NCBI RefSeq assembly: GCF_001007935.1
Contig: NZ_CP011451.1
Coordinates: 310,001 to 374,000 of the forward strand
Reading direction: 5' to 3'
DNA from: Nitrosomonas communis
GTDB taxonomy: Bacteria > Pseudomonadota > Gammaproteobacteria > Burkholderiales > Nitrosomonadaceae
DNA length: 64,000 nt
Positions 1 to 9,268 of this stretch are shown piece by piece. Positions within the stretch are counted from its first letter, which is position 1; the number at the start of each line of letters is the position of its first letter. A program made the position numbers and the translations under genes. Below the pieces are notes generated by a model, which worked only from the letters and a program-made list of their open reading frames with translations, had not been told where the DNA came from and searched no databases.

Positions 1-51
1 CGCGCGCATGGCAACCTTCATGTCTTCTGTAATTTTCTGCCTCAAATTCAT
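1..51 (-). CDS. GatB/YqeY-family protein, N-terminal fragment (runs off the window)
   Basis: The reverse strand reads ATG at 51 and continues open to the window edge for 17 codons. The peptide begins MNLRQKITEDMKVAMRA, which matches the N-terminus of the GatB/YqeY family (tRNA amidotransferase-related, roughly 150 residues). It lies just downstream of rpsU on the same strand, the usual bacterial order rpsU-yqeY-dnaG-rpoD. Only the start is present, so nothing can be said about the rest of the protein. Confidence 0.7.
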   Translation of the reverse strand, partial: MNLRQKITEDMKVAMRA

Positions 52-94
52 AACAAAGCAGCCTAGTAAGTTTGTCTTACGAATTCATGACCAA

Positions 95-307
95 CTAATA
101 AAGTTTTTTCGGGAGTAATTGACTACGCAAACGTTTATAGGTACGCTTGACAGCTGCTGCATGTTTACGTTTACGTTCTGCAGTTGGCTTTTCATAAAAT
201 TCGCGCGCGCGCAATTCAGTAAGTAATCCAGTTTTCTCAACCGAGCGTTTAAAACGACGCATGGCAACTTCAAATGGCTCATTTTCCTTGACTTTAACAG
301 TGGTCAT
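95..307 (-). CDS. rpsU: 30S ribosomal protein S21
   Basis: This 70-residue basic protein has the S21 pattern: N-terminal [18 protein letters not shown], the central REFYEKP and a lysine/arginine-rich tail with [14 protein letters not shown]. Its length equals the family norm. S21 binds late to the small ribosomal subunit and helps base-pairing with the Shine-Dalgarno region. It heads a minus-strand set with the GatB/YqeY-like gene and is divergent from tsaD, an arrangement common in proteobacteria. Confidence 0.96.
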   Translation of the reverse strand: MTTVKVKENEPFEVAMRRFKRSVEKTGLLTELRAREFYEKPTAERKRKHAAAVKRTYKRLRSQLLPKKLY

Positions 308-561
308 AAAGTAGTAATCCCTTTCGGTCTCCTTCTATTTTTATTGAATGTTAATAATTCTGCAAAAGCTTATAAATATAACATTATTATTTTCTTAATA
401 AAAGCATGCAATAAGAAAAGCTTTTGGATGCAATGAAGAAGATATTAAGCAAACATCAACCATATTTTCTCATACACCACTTTTTACTCTTCTCTTTCTC
501 TCACCAAAAGGTTTAAAATTGGACACAAAGAGATTCAATATAGTTTCTATTGACATTAAAA

Positions 562-1578
562 ATGATTGTGCTTGGTATTGAAACGTCATGTGATGAAACA
601 GGTATTGCCCTTTATCACACAAAATATGGTTTATTAAGTCACACGCTATATTCACAAACTGAAATACATAATGAATATGGCGGAGTTGTACCAGAACTAG
701 CCTCACGCGACCATATTCGCCGTGTCATACCGCTTATCAAACAAGCTTTGAAAGAAGCCAATATTTGTTTGAAAGAAGTTAACGCTATTGCCTACACTCA
801 AGGACCTGGTCTGGCAGGAGCTTTACTAGTAGGCGCATGTATTGGTTCCGCACTGTCATTCGCTCTTGAAATCCCAATACTGAATATTCATCATCTTGAA
901 GGCCATCTTCTGTCTCCTCTATTATCGACACCTTCCCCTACGTTTCCTTTTGTAGCCCTTCTCGTTTCTGGTGGTCACACTCAGTTAATAAAGGTTAATG
1001 GAATAGGAGAATATATATTGCTTGGCGAAACGGTAGATGATGCGGCAGGTGAAGCTTTTGATAAAACAGCAAAACTTCTTGGGTTAGATTACCCCGGCGG
1101 GCGAGCACTTGCCGAACTTGCGGAACAAGGTCAATCGGGTCGTTTTAAACTTCCTCGCCCTATGCGGTATAGCGGGGACTTTAACTTTAGTTTCAGCGGA
1201 TTAAAAACTGCGGTATCAACTTTAATCAAAAATCATCATATTACACAGCAAACCGGTGCTGACATTGCACTTGCCTTTCAAGAAGCGGTCATAGACATTC
1301 TGGCAGAAAAATCTTTGTCCGCTCTCATGCAAAATGGTCTTAGTCAACTGGTCATAGCGGGTGGAGTAGGAGCAAATATCCAATTACGTAAAAGGCTCGT
1401 TCGCGAAACAACCAACATAGGCGCAACAGTATTTTTTCCAGAATTTGAATTCTGTACTGACAATGGCGCCATGATCGCTTTTGCTGGAGCAATGCGTCTA
1501 CAACAACAAGAGATTAACTACCAGCATAGTATGAGCTGCTTTACAGTAAGAGCCAGGTGGGATCTGGAAATGTTGTAA
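562..1578 (+). CDS. tsaD: tRNA N6-threonylcarbamoyladenosine transferase TsaD
   Basis: TsaD transfers the threonylcarbamoyl group onto A37 of ANN-decoding tRNAs, working with TsaB, TsaE and TsaC. The protein opens [14 protein letters not shown], the family signature. It carries the metal-binding HLEGH motif at residues 111-115 and the LVSGGHTQL motif. An in-frame TTG lies 12 bases upstream at 550, but the ATG at 562 gives the conserved N-terminus and a normal length of 338 residues, so 562 is chosen. It is divergent from rpsU with about 250 bp between the two starts. Confidence 0.96.
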   Translation: MIVLGIETSCDETGIALYHTKYGLLSHTLYSQTEIHNEYGGVVPELASRDHIRRVIPLIKQALKEANICLKEVNAIAYTQGPGLAGALLVGACIGSALSFALEIPILNIHHLEGHLLSPLLSTPSPTFPFVALLVSGGHTQLIKVNGIGEYILLGETVDDAAGEAFDKTAKLLGLDYPGGRALAELAEQGQSGRFKLPRPMRYSGDFNFSFSGLKTAVSTLIKNHHITQQTGADIALAFQEAVIDILAEKSLSALMQNGLSQLVIAGGVGANIQLRKRLVRETTNIGATVFFPEFEFCTDNGAMIAFAGAMRLQQQEINYQHSMSCFTVRARWDLEML

Positions 1579-1595
1579 GCATCTTCGATTTCAAC

Positions 1596-2204
1596 TCACA
1601 ATCTGCTTTTTTCTCCAATGCGTGCTTCTTTACCTATAGCTAGATTGATGAAATTTGATTTATGCCGCCAAAGAAGTAACAATGAAATAATAGTAGTAGC
1701 CCAGACATTTATTTTGGAGTCAAATAGAATAAACGCATAAATTGGCGCTAACAGAGCAGCAACCATAGCAGATAATGAAGATATACGCCAAAGCATGGCA
1801 ACTAAAATCCACGTAAATATTACCAATAGTCCTAATAAAGGATCCAAACCGAGTAGCACACCTGCCGATGTCGCCACCCCTTTGCCACCTTTAAAACCAA
1901 GAAAGATTGGAAACAAGTGACCAAGAAAAACAGCTATTGCAACACCCGCAACCGCTTCATTTCCTAGTTGCCAAGCTTGTGAAAAATAATTAGCGAGTAT
2001 CACTGCCAGCCAACCTTTGCCAGCATCACCTAGTAATGTCACAACTGCTGCCACTTTCTTGCCACTACGCAACACATTTGTTGCCCCGGGATTTTTCGAG
2101 CCATATGTTCTTGGATCAGGTAAATTAAATAACCAACTTGCTACCACTGCAAATGAAACTGAACCCAGCAAATAAGCGGCTAACAACAATAATCCTACTT
2201 CCAT
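1596..2204 (-). CDS. plsY: Acyl-phosphate:glycerol-3-phosphate acyltransferase PlsY
   Basis: This inner-membrane enzyme acylates glycerol-3-phosphate from acyl-phosphate, the first step of phospholipid synthesis. The 202-residue protein has several hydrophobic segments. The three PlsY motifs are visible: GSVSFAVV near the N-terminus, SKNPGATNVLR at about residues 36-46, and FKGGKGVATSAG at about 103-114. The gene is convergent with tsaD, 17 bp from its stop, and divergent from folB. Confidence 0.95.
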   Translation of the reverse strand: MEVGLLLLAAYLLGSVSFAVVASWLFNLPDPRTYGSKNPGATNVLRSGKKVAAVVTLLGDAGKGWLAVILANYFSQAWQLGNEAVAGVAIAVFLGHLFPIFLGFKGGKGVATSAGVLLGLDPLLGLLVIFTWILVAMLWRISSLSAMVAALLAPIYAFILFDSKINVWATTIISLLLLWRHKSNFINLAIGKEARIGEKSRL

Positions 2205-2318
2205 ATCATCACCAAAATAGCATCACCTTCATAAATAGACTAGAATCGCGATAACAACACACAAAAATATTTCTTTAATTTATTCCACCAAGGTTATAGA
2301 TCATTTTAAATCCTAATA

Positions 2319-2669
2319 ATGGATATCATCTTTCTTCATGACTTCAAAGCAAAAACACTGATTGGAATTTATCCATGGGAAAAAAAGATTGCTCAAACAA
2401 TCGAACTTAATCTTGAAATCGCCCTACCAACCAATCGAGCTTGTTTTACTGACAAACTTGAAGATGCACTGGATTATTCTCTGATTATCAAGCGCATCAA
2501 CGATATTTTAGCCACCAAACAATTCTCTTTACTTGAGGCATTAGCTGAACATATCGCACAAATTATTTTGACAGAATTTAATTCACCTTGGGTAAAAGTA
2601 AGTGCAGCCAAACTTGACATTATTAAAGGAGTAAAAAAGCTAGGTGTATGTATTGAACGAAAATCATAG
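2319..2669 (+). CDS. folB: Dihydroneopterin aldolase FolB
   Basis: FolB cleaves 7,8-dihydroneopterin to 6-hydroxymethyl-dihydropterin in folate synthesis. The 116-residue product opens MDIIFLHDFKAKTLIGIYPWE, which includes the conserved G-I/V-x-x-W-E segment around the catalytic Glu. DYSLIIKRI and LLEALAEHIA follow, and the C-terminus carries the expected lysine-rich substrate region. Length is normal. It is a single gene, convergent with queC. Confidence 0.93.
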   Translation: MDIIFLHDFKAKTLIGIYPWEKKIAQTIELNLEIALPTNRACFTDKLEDALDYSLIIKRINDILATKQFSLLEALAEHIAQIILTEFNSPWVKVSAAKLDIIKGVKKLGVCIERKS

Positions 2670-2778
2670 CCCTTCTCTTAGCCTATTCCTATTTTGCTAC
2701 CCGCCTATTTACTTTATTCTATTTGATCAGGAATTCTCTTGATCCTGAGGTAACTTTAAACGATGTTTGCCCACATTT

Positions 2779-3456
2779 TTAACCTACTCTATACCGCGTC
2801 GGATCAGAGATATCTGCCGCTAAAAATCCTGCTCTACGAATGCGACAAGCATCACATAGGCCACAAGCAGAGCCACTTTCATCAGCTTGATAACATGATA
2901 CAGTCAAGGCATAATCAACCCCTAGCTCTTTTCCTAAACTAATAATTTCTTTCTTAGAAAGGTTAAGAAGTGGCGCATGCAGCATCAGCTTATTCCCCTC
3001 TCTGGCAGTTTTGGTAGCAAGATTGGACATTTTCTCAAAGGCTTCAATGTAATCAGGTCGGCAATCTGGATAGCCAGAATAATCGATAGCATTCACTCCA
3101 ATAAATATATCGTGACTTCCGAGCACTTCAGCCCAGGCTAAAGCTAAAGAGAGCATGACCGTATTTCTGGCAGGAACATAAGTAACTGGAATACCTGTGG
3201 TTGTCCCTCCAGTAGGCACCGCAATAGACCTGTCAGTAAGAGCAGATCCTCCCAATGCGCTCAAGTCAATACTAATAGTTCGATGCATCTTTATACCCAT
3301 GGATTGGCCGACCTTCCGCGCTGCAGCCAACTCTGATTGATGACGTTGCCCATAATCAATACTTAAGGCATAACATGCAAATCCTTTATCGCAAGCCATA
3401 GCAAGCGTCGTCGCAGAATCCAGGCCCCCCGATAAAAGTACGACTGCTTTTCTCAT
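2779..3456 (-). CDS. queC: 7-cyano-7-deazaguanine synthase QueC
   Basis: QueC converts 7-carboxy-7-deazaguanine to preQ0 using ATP and ammonia, on the path to queuosine in tRNA. The protein has the PP-loop ATPase motif [11 protein letters not shown] at residues 7-17. The C-terminal zinc site is the cysteine cluster [19 protein letters not shown]. Its 225 residues fit the family. It lies 51 bp downstream of queE on the same strand, so the two form a queuosine-precursor pair. Confidence 0.96.
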   Translation of the reverse strand: MRKAVVLLSGGLDSATTLAMACDKGFACYALSIDYGQRHQSELAAARKVGQSMGIKMHRTISIDLSALGGSALTDRSIAVPTGGTTTGIPVTYVPARNTVMLSLALAWAEVLGSHDIFIGVNAIDYSGYPDCRPDYIEAFEKMSNLATKTAREGNKLMLHAPLLNLSKKEIISLGKELGVDYALTVSCYQADESGSACGLCDACRIRRAGFLAADISDPTRYRVG

Positions 3457-3507
3457 AAAACCATATGTTGATTTAAAGGAAGAACAGTTTTCAAAAATGC
3501 TGAATCT

Positions 3508-4236
3508 TCACCGCCCTGCTACCTCTCCCCAGAGTATCTTATGCAGCTGAAGCTGTAATCTAACCGGTAAGCGATCTTTTAATATCCAGTCAGCAAGCTT
3601 GGCTGGATCGAGTTGACCATACACTGGTGAAAATAATACTGGACAAATCTGATGGAGACATCGTTCGTAAAATACATCCACTGCCCATCGATAATCTGCT
3701 TCATCACATAAAACAAACTTCAATTCATCCTGGTCAGTTAAATAATCGAGATTGGACCAACGATTTTTTGCAACTTCTCCCGAACCGGGTGTTTTAATAT
3801 CCATAATCTTGGAAACCCTTTTATCCAGTTTGGATATATCGAGCGCACCGCTCGTTTCAATCGATACCGAATAACCTGTATCACATAATACTTTTAGCAG
3901 GGTGGAACAAGCTTTCTGCGCCAGTGGCTCACCTCCAGTAACTGTAATATAACGAGAGGCATAATTTGAAGCTTTATTCAGCACATCAGCAATTGACATA
4001 TTCTCGCCCCCTGAAAATGCATACTCCGTATCACAATATCCACACCGTAGCGGACAGCCAGTCAAACGGATAAACACGGTTGGTAGACCAGTGCGACTGG
4101 TTTCACCTTGGATAGAATAAAATATCTCACTTACACGCAATACTTCTGCTTCGGGTTTTTGTGTAGCATGTTGTCGTAGTAGAGAGAGGGAATGCATTAC
4201 GTCTTTAGAGACAGCTTTAACAATTGCTTCTTTCAT
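3508..4236 (-). CDS. queE: 7-carboxy-7-deazaguanine synthase QueE (radical SAM)
   Basis: QueE rearranges 6-carboxytetrahydropterin to 7-carboxy-7-deazaguanine with a radical SAM cluster. The motif CPLRCGYC supplies the CxxxCxxC ligands at about residues 61-68. It is preceded by FYSIQGET and followed by the glycine-rich TVTGGEPLAQ. The annotated start gives roughly 35 residues before the conserved LRVSEIFYSIQG, so an internal start such as the Met at residue 14 is possible. It follows cpoB by 9 bp and precedes queC, consistent with cotranscription with the tol-pal genes, as in many proteobacteria. Confidence 0.94.
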   Translation of the reverse strand: MKEAIVKAVSKDVMHSLSLLRQHATQKPEAEVLRVSEIFYSIQGETSRTGLPTVFIRLTGCPLRCGYCDTEYAFSGGENMSIADVLNKASNYASRYITVTGGEPLAQKACSTLLKVLCDTGYSVSIETSGALDISKLDKRVSKIMDIKTPGSGEVAKNRWSNLDYLTDQDELKFVLCDEADYRWAVDVFYERCLHQICPVLFSPVYGQLDPAKLADWILKDRLPVRLQLQLHKILWGEVAGR

Positions 4237-4245
4237 TGTTAAATC

Positions 4246-5067
4246 TTATTTAAGGTTAGCAAGACGCCGTCTAGCTTTATCAGCAGCGTCACTATTGGGA
4301 TATTTTGTGACTAAGCTTTGTAATGTTGTTTTGGCTGCAGCAACCTCAGCCATTTCTATTTGGCTACTTGCAATATTGAGCATGGCATCAGGCGCCTTTC
4401 CACTTTTCGGATAATTCTCGATCACTTTTTGCTGTGCCCGGATGGCAGAACTAAAATCACGTAATGCATAATAAGCATTTCCAATCCAGTAGGCAGCTCC
4501 TGGTGCTAAATTAGAGGTAGGGTAACGCGTAATAAAATTCTCAAATTGCGTGATCGCTCCTGAATAATTACCTTCTTTGAATAAGCTATAACTTGCGTTA
4601 TAAGCATCGCGCTCTGATAGGTCTGTAGCCCGATCTTTAGACTGTACTACGCTGCTCGTTTCGGCCTCTGGCGTAGCAGAAGGAGCCGTTTTAGCTGTTG
4701 TCTCTGGTGGAGAACCCAACCCTATCGAAGCATCATGGGATGTCGGCTCTACTTGTCTCAATCGGTTATCCAAATCCAGATAAAAATCTTTCTGCTGTTT
4801 CTTCAAAATCTTATTTTCTTCATGCAATATCTCAATTTGCCCACGCAGTTTCCCAAGCTCAATTTTAAATGTTTCGATCTGAGTATAAAGCTCCAATACC
4901 GCCTGATTCTTAAGCGCTTCCTCCATGCTGACAATACGCGCCTCCAACTCTTGCATTTGTTTTTGCATAACCTCTATCTGCTCACGGGCATGTGCATCAT
5001 CAAATAGCCCCGCGAAGCTTACATTATAACTAAACAAAAACAATAGTATGGAAGCACGTACCAACAT
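4246..5067 (-). CDS. cpoB: Cell division coordinator CpoB (YbgF), periplasmic TPR protein
   Basis: CpoB links the Tol-Pal machine to peptidoglycan synthesis at the septum. The 273-residue protein has a signal peptide ending near SFAGLFDD. A coiled-coil follows (residues ~25-110, EQIEVMQKQMQELEARI), then a Ser/Thr/Ala linker and three C-terminal TPR-like repeats (AYNASYSLFKEGNYSGAI, AAYWIGNAYYALRDFSSAI, APDAMLNIASSQ). Its start codon touches the pal stop (one-base overlap), consistent with translational coupling. It is the last gene of the tol-pal block. Confidence 0.93.
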   Translation of the reverse strand: MLVRASILLFLFSYNVSFAGLFDDAHAREQIEVMQKQMQELEARIVSMEEALKNQAVLELYTQIETFKIELGKLRGQIEILHEENKILKKQQKDFYLDLDNRLRQVEPTSHDASIGLGSPPETTAKTAPSATPEAETSSVVQSKDRATDLSERDAYNASYSLFKEGNYSGAITQFENFITRYPTSNLAPGAAYWIGNAYYALRDFSSAIRAQQKVIENYPKSGKAPDAMLNIASSQIEMAEVAAAKTTLQSLVTKYPNSDAADKARRRLANLK

Positions 5068-5594
5068 TAGTATTCCCCTTGATAAAGAATATCGGCTCGA
5101 CGATTCTCAGTCCATGCAGATTCATCACGTCCTGCTGCACGAGGTTTTTCCTCACCTAGGCTTACTGACTCAATTTGATGATCACGAGCGCCCGAGAGCA
5201 ACATAGCATTTTTTACGCTATCTGCCCGACGCTGACCAAGTGCAAGATTATACTCACGGCTTCCACGTTCATCGGTATTACCTTGTATTAATACCTTAGA
5301 GTTTGAGTTATCCCGCAGGTACCTAGCATGCGCCAGCACTAAATCTCTGTATTCGTTTTTTATTGTATAGTTATCAAAGTCAAAATAGATACTCCGCTGA
5401 GAAAGAATGTTAGAAGGATCTCGTAATGGATCCATGCCAAATCCACCTCCACCGGCTCTCATACCTTCTTGTGCCCCCGCACCCATCCCACCCCCACCCA
5501 TAGTTCGGTCTTCCAATTCACTGGTAGGTTGTGTAGTTTTGCTTGCGCACGCTGACAATAAACAGATTATCAACACACTCAAAATTTTTTTCAT
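5067..5594 (-). CDS. pal: Peptidoglycan-associated lipoprotein Pal
   Basis: Pal anchors the outer membrane to peptidoglycan and is loaded by TolB. It has a lipoprotein signal peptide with lipobox LLSAC (Cys at about residue 16). A glycine-rich linker follows. The OmpA-like domain contains IYFDFDNYTIKNEYRDLV and the peptidoglycan-binding stretch GNTDERGSREYNLALGQRRA. Its 175 residues are typical. It follows tolB by 15 bp. Confidence 0.96.
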   Translation of the reverse strand: MKKILSVLIICLLSACASKTTQPTSELEDRTMGGGGMGAGAQEGMRAGGGGFGMDPLRDPSNILSQRSIYFDFDNYTIKNEYRDLVLAHARYLRDNSNSKVLIQGNTDERGSREYNLALGQRRADSVKNAMLLSGARDHQIESVSLGEEKPRAAGRDESAWTENRRADILYQGEY

Positions 5595-5609
5595 TCTTTA
5601 CCTTAAAAA

Positions 5610-6944
5610 TTAATTAATAAATTTGCTTGTACGCTGCGATCTCAGCAAAGGACCCCATACTGGCTCTCTGATATCGCCAGCTTGTGAAGTCAGACGCTGC
5701 TTTGTTTGTCCATCGCTCGAAACGGCGGATAATATACCACGCCCTCCTATTTCAGTAGCATATAAAATCATCTTGCCATTGGGTGCGAAACTAGGAGATT
5801 CATCAAATTTTGAATCGGTTAATATTTGGACTTGTCGCCTAGCAAAATCCTGTACAGCAACATTAAACTTACCATCATGACGATGAATATAAGCAAAGCT
5901 TTTTCCATCTGGGCTAAAACGCGGACTTACATTGTAGCTTCCTTCAAATGTTAGTCGCTCAGCTGTACCAGCTTGATTTCCTGTTATTGCCACGCGGTAT
6001 ATTTGTGGACTACCACCACGATCTGAAGTAAAAATAATCGATCGGCCATCGGGTGAGAAACTTGGTTCCGTATCAATTCCTGAACTTTGGGTAAGCCTTT
6101 GCGCCCCACTTCCATCTGCATTAATCAAGAATATTTGTGATCCACCCTGCATGGTCAACACGACAGCTAGCTTACTGCCATCTGGAGACCAAGCTGGCGC
6201 GCTATTACTTCCCTTAAAATTAGCGACCGCTTTCCGATTGCGCGTCAACAATTCCTGCACATAAACCACAGGTTTTTTGTTTTCAAATGAGACATAGGCG
6301 AGTTTGCTGCCATCAGGTGACCAAGCAGGAGAAATAATAGGCTCGGTATATTCGATGACTGATTGTGCATTATGACCATCAGAATCAGCCACCTGCAGCG
6401 CATATTTATTACCTTGCTTCAATACATAAGCAATACGAGTACTAAATACTCCAATATCACCTGTCAATGCTTCATAAATGATGTCAGCAATACGATGGGC
6501 AACAGCGCTTAGCTGATCGGCTGAAACGGTACTGGTAAATCCAGTTAACTGGACCTGCTTGGCAACATCCATCAAGCGAAAGCGTACCTCAATCCGCCCA
6601 TCGGGTAGCATTGCCGTATTGCCTATCACGAGCGCACTTGCTCCTTGATTCTGCCAATCTGCATACACAATTTCTTCCGGTTCATGAGGTGTATGACCCA
6701 GTGAATCTACTAACTTAAATAAACCTGTGCGCCCTAAATCAGCTGCTACTATTGTAGTTACACTCTGCGGGAGTCTGGATTCAGCAGAAAATGGAACAAT
6801 AGCAATAGGAATTCTAGTTGCACCACCACCAAATATTTCGATATTAAGTGCTGCATTTAGCGGTACATACACCATCGATAAAAATAAAGTAAGTGCATAC
6901 AAGGAAGCACGATGTAAATAATTTTGCATAGCAGCAACTCTCAA
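5610..6944 (-). CDS. tolB: Tol-Pal system beta-propeller protein TolB
   Basis: TolB is a periplasmic protein that shuttles between Pal and TolA. The 444-residue protein has an N-terminal signal sequence, then the TolB N-domain (IPIAIVPFSAE, DLGRTGLFKLVD). Five or so WD-like propeller repeats follow, each with an SPDG/APNG-type turn: SPAWSPDGSKLAYVS, APAWSPDGSKLAVV, EPSFSPDGRSIIFTSD, SPRFSPDGKSFAYI and SPSFAPNGKMILYAT. It sits between tolA and pal with short gaps. Confidence 0.97.
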   Translation of the reverse strand: MRVAAMQNYLHRASLYALTLFLSMVYVPLNAALNIEIFGGGATRIPIAIVPFSAESRLPQSVTTIVAADLGRTGLFKLVDSLGHTPHEPEEIVYADWQNQGASALVIGNTAMLPDGRIEVRFRLMDVAKQVQLTGFTSTVSADQLSAVAHRIADIIYEALTGDIGVFSTRIAYVLKQGNKYALQVADSDGHNAQSVIEYTEPIISPAWSPDGSKLAYVSFENKKPVVYVQELLTRNRKAVANFKGSNSAPAWSPDGSKLAVVLTMQGGSQIFLINADGSGAQRLTQSSGIDTEPSFSPDGRSIIFTSDRGGSPQIYRVAITGNQAGTAERLTFEGSYNVSPRFSPDGKSFAYIHRHDGKFNVAVQDFARRQVQILTDSKFDESPSFAPNGKMILYATEIGGRGILSAVSSDGQTKQRLTSQAGDIREPVWGPLLRSQRTSKFIN

Positions 6945-6965
6945 AAAAATTGCGTTTTGTAAAAA

Positions 6966-8129
6966 TCAAAGCGATTCACGATAATGTACGGTAAGATTAA
7001 AATCACGAAATTCTCTGAATAACGTTACATCCGGCGGTATAGGTAAGGGTGTGGATAAAAAGATAGCTCTTTCTACTGCTTCATCAAATGCGGCATAACC
7101 ACTGGTTCTGCGCAACACTACGTTCAATACTTCCCCTCCCGGTAACAGCGTCACTCTGTACTCAACAACCGGATTGCCGGGCAAATTAGGCGGCATGACA
7201 ATACGACTTCTGATTTTTGCCTGAATCATTGCCTTATATCTAGCTATTTCATCCATTTGTCTGGTTTTCTCCGCGGCAGCTTTTTGTGCAGCGGCCTCTT
7301 GCTCACGTTGTTGTTGCCGCTTGATTTCTTCAGCCTGTTGCTGTTCCTTAAGCTGTTGATCTTTCTCCAGATCGGATCTTCTCGTTGTTTCTTTGGTTAT
7401 TTCCTTAGCAACCTCTGATTGGGTTATCTTCTCCTTGATTGGTTCAGCCTTAGGAGGGATCTCTTTAACTGGCTCAGGTTGCTTTGTGGCTTCCTTCATA
7501 GGCTGAGGCTTTACCGTTTTTTCCTTGATCTCAGTAGCCGGTTTTGGGGATGGCGATGACGCATCTGCCTTGATTAACTCAGGTTTAGGAGTTTCTTTAA
7601 TTGGCTCAGGCTGCTTTGCGGCTTGCTTCGTAGGTTGAGGTTTTACCGTTTTTTCCTTGATCTCAATAGCCGGTTTTTGGGACGGCGGCGGCGCATCTGC
7701 CTTGATTGGCTCAGGTTTAGGAGAGGGCTCTTTAACTGGCTCAGCCTGCTTTGTAGCTTCCTTCATAGGCTGAGGTTTTACCGTTTTTTCCTTGATCTCA
7801 GCAGTCGGTTTTGGGGATGGCGACGGAACATCTGCCTTGACTGATTCAGATTTAGGCAGCGTCTCTTTAACTGGCTCAGGTTTCGCTTTGATGAGTGGTT
7901 GCCGCACAGGTTCAGTTCGCGGTGGTGTTACTCTAGCAGGCGCAGGTTTAATCGGCTGTGGCAAGTCACTCCACAAGTCAACAATCATCGTTTCAGGTGG
8001 ATCATTTTTCCAGCTTAAGCCAAAAACCATAAATGCAAAAAAAATAATATGTACTAGCAAAGCTAGTACAGCAGCCCGTAATAATCCAGGTTCTGTATAG
8101 GAAGCATCCCGCCAAGCTGTCACATTCAT
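6966..8129 (-). CDS. tolA: Tol-Pal system protein TolA, with proline-rich repeats
   Basis: TolA spans the periplasm and transmits force from TolQR to TolB-Pal. It has one N-terminal membrane segment (residues ~17-38), a long central domain and a compact C-terminal domain (IRSRIVMPPNLPGNPVVEYRVTLLPGGEV through DVTLFREFRDF). The central region is unusual. Instead of the alanine-rich helix of E. coli TolA it contains three copies of a 44-45-residue Pro/Lys/Glu-rich unit (residues 85-218). A Glu/Gln-rich coiled segment follows (~250-290). Placement between tolR and tolB supports the call. Confidence 0.93.
   Translation of the reverse strand: MNVTAWRDASYTEPGLLRAAVLALLVHIIFFAFMVFGLSWKNDPPETMIVDLWSDLPQPIKPAPARVTPPRTEPVRQPLIKAKPEPVKETLPKSESVKADVPSPSPKPTAEIKEKTVKPQPMKEATKQAEPVKEPSPKPEPIKADAPPPSQKPAIEIKEKTVKPQPTKQAAKQPEPIKETPKPELIKADASSPSPKPATEIKEKTVKPQPMKEATKQPEPVKEIPPKAEPIKEKITQSEVAKEITKETTRRSDLEKDQQLKEQQQAEEIKRQQQREQEAAAQKAAAEKTRQMDEIARYKAMIQAKIRSRIVMPPNLPGNPVVEYRVTLLPGGEVLNVVLRRTSGYAAFDEAVERAIFLSTPLPIPPDVTLFREFRDFNLTVHYRESL
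7476..7877 (-). repeat. In-gene tandem repeat of about 135 bp in tolA
   Basis: Three consecutive units encode EP(V/I)KE...KAD..SP..KP...EIKEKTVKPQP(M/T)K.A.KQ. Unit lengths are 45, 45 and 44 residues, and a fourth, shorter partial unit follows. The copies are near-identical in the IEIKEKTVKPQP core and vary elsewhere. Such an array can change copy number by slippage or recombination and so alter the reach of TolA across the periplasm. Confidence 0.85.
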
Positions 8130-8143
8130 CGTTACTTGCGATC

Positions 8144-8560
8144 TTATCTGGGTTTTGTGAGCAGCCCAACCTTATTAACTTGTTCTTGTTGTAATATATC
8201 CATGACATTGATCACTTCTTCATAGCGAACATTTTTATCGGCTGCAATCACGACAGGTTGTTCAGTATTCTGTGCCTGTCTATTTTTGATTGCCTTTACA
8301 AGTTCGCTACGGCTCATTTTCTGCTCGCTTCCTATTTTACTACGATCACGTAATGTCAAATTGCCATCGGCTGCAATAATCACTTCCAAAGGTTCAACAG
8401 GGGCTGTTGAAGATTTGCCGATTTGAGGAAGTTCAATTTGGCCAGGATGAATAAGCGGTGCTGTGATCATGAAAATAACCAATAACACCAGCATCACATC
8501 AATATACGGCACAACATTGATTTCGTTCATTAGACGACGTTTAGTACGACGATTAATCAT
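8144..8560 (-). CDS. tolR: Tol-Pal system protein TolR
   Basis: TolR is the ExbD-family partner of TolQ in the proton-driven stator. The 138-residue protein has one N-terminal membrane helix that contains the conserved proton-path aspartate (NVVPYIDVMLVLLVIFMIT, residues ~16-34). A periplasmic domain follows, ending in VINVMDILQQEQVNKVGLLT. It is flanked by tolQ (18 bp) and tolA (14 bp). Confidence 0.96.
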   Translation of the reverse strand: MINRRTKRRLMNEINVVPYIDVMLVLLVIFMITAPLIHPGQIELPQIGKSSTAPVEPLEVIIAADGNLTLRDRSKIGSEQKMSRSELVKAIKNRQAQNTEQPVVIAADKNVRYEEVINVMDILQQEQVNKVGLLTKPR

Positions 8561-8578
8561 GTGATGGCTATCATCCTC

Positions 8579-9262
8579 TTATAATTTTGCTGCTCGTCGC
8601 TGCAACACATTAGATAGTTCTTCCATAAAACTCTCATAGCGTGTGGCTAATTGGCTGGTATCACTTGCATAACGATTATAGGCAATAACCGCTGGAATTG
8701 CTGCAAACAAACCCATTGCCGTTGCTATTAGCGCTTCTGCAATACCTGGTGCAACATGCGCAATGGTCGCTTGGGTTAAATTGGATAATTCACGAAATGA
8801 ATTCATAATACCCCAGACCGTACCAAACAAACCAACATAAGGGCTTACTGATCCCACAGTCGCTAAGAAAGAAAGATGGGATTCCAATCTGTCCATTTCA
8901 CGTTGATAGGCAGCACGCATTGCACCCCGGGTACTATCCATTATCGCACCAATATCCATACCGGCTTGATGCTTGGTAAATTCACGAAATCCTGCTTCAA
9001 AAATACGCTCCATACTTCCCGCCATGTCACGCGCACCTGCTGCGCGGTGGTAAAGCGCGTTAAGATCTACCCCTCTCCAAAAAGTATTCTCAAACTCGTC
9101 GCTTTGTTTAATAGCTAATCTAATCGCAAACATCTTACGAAAAATAAACCACCATGATACCAATGATGCAATCAATAAAAGCAGCATCACCAGTTGTACA
9201 GGTAAGCTAGCGCTGCCAACCAGGTAAAAAAGCGATAAGTCTTGAGTTACATTCGTATTCAT
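8579..9262 (-). CDS. tolQ: Tol-Pal system protein TolQ
   Basis: TolQ is the MotA/ExbB-like channel subunit. The 227-residue protein has three membrane segments (about residues 20-40, 135-155 and 170-192). It has the family core VGLFGTVWGIMNSF and the proline/glycine-rich AEALIATAMGLFAAIPAVIAYN, where polar residues line the proton path. It lies 6 bp downstream of ybgC, the first gene of the block. Confidence 0.97.
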   Translation of the reverse strand: MNTNVTQDLSLFYLVGSASLPVQLVMLLLLIASLVSWWFIFRKMFAIRLAIKQSDEFENTFWRGVDLNALYHRAAGARDMAGSMERIFEAGFREFTKHQAGMDIGAIMDSTRGAMRAAYQREMDRLESHLSFLATVGSVSPYVGLFGTVWGIMNSFRELSNLTQATIAHVAPGIAEALIATAMGLFAAIPAVIAYNRYASDTSQLATRYESFMEELSNVLQRRAAKL

Positions 9263-9268
9263 AATAAT

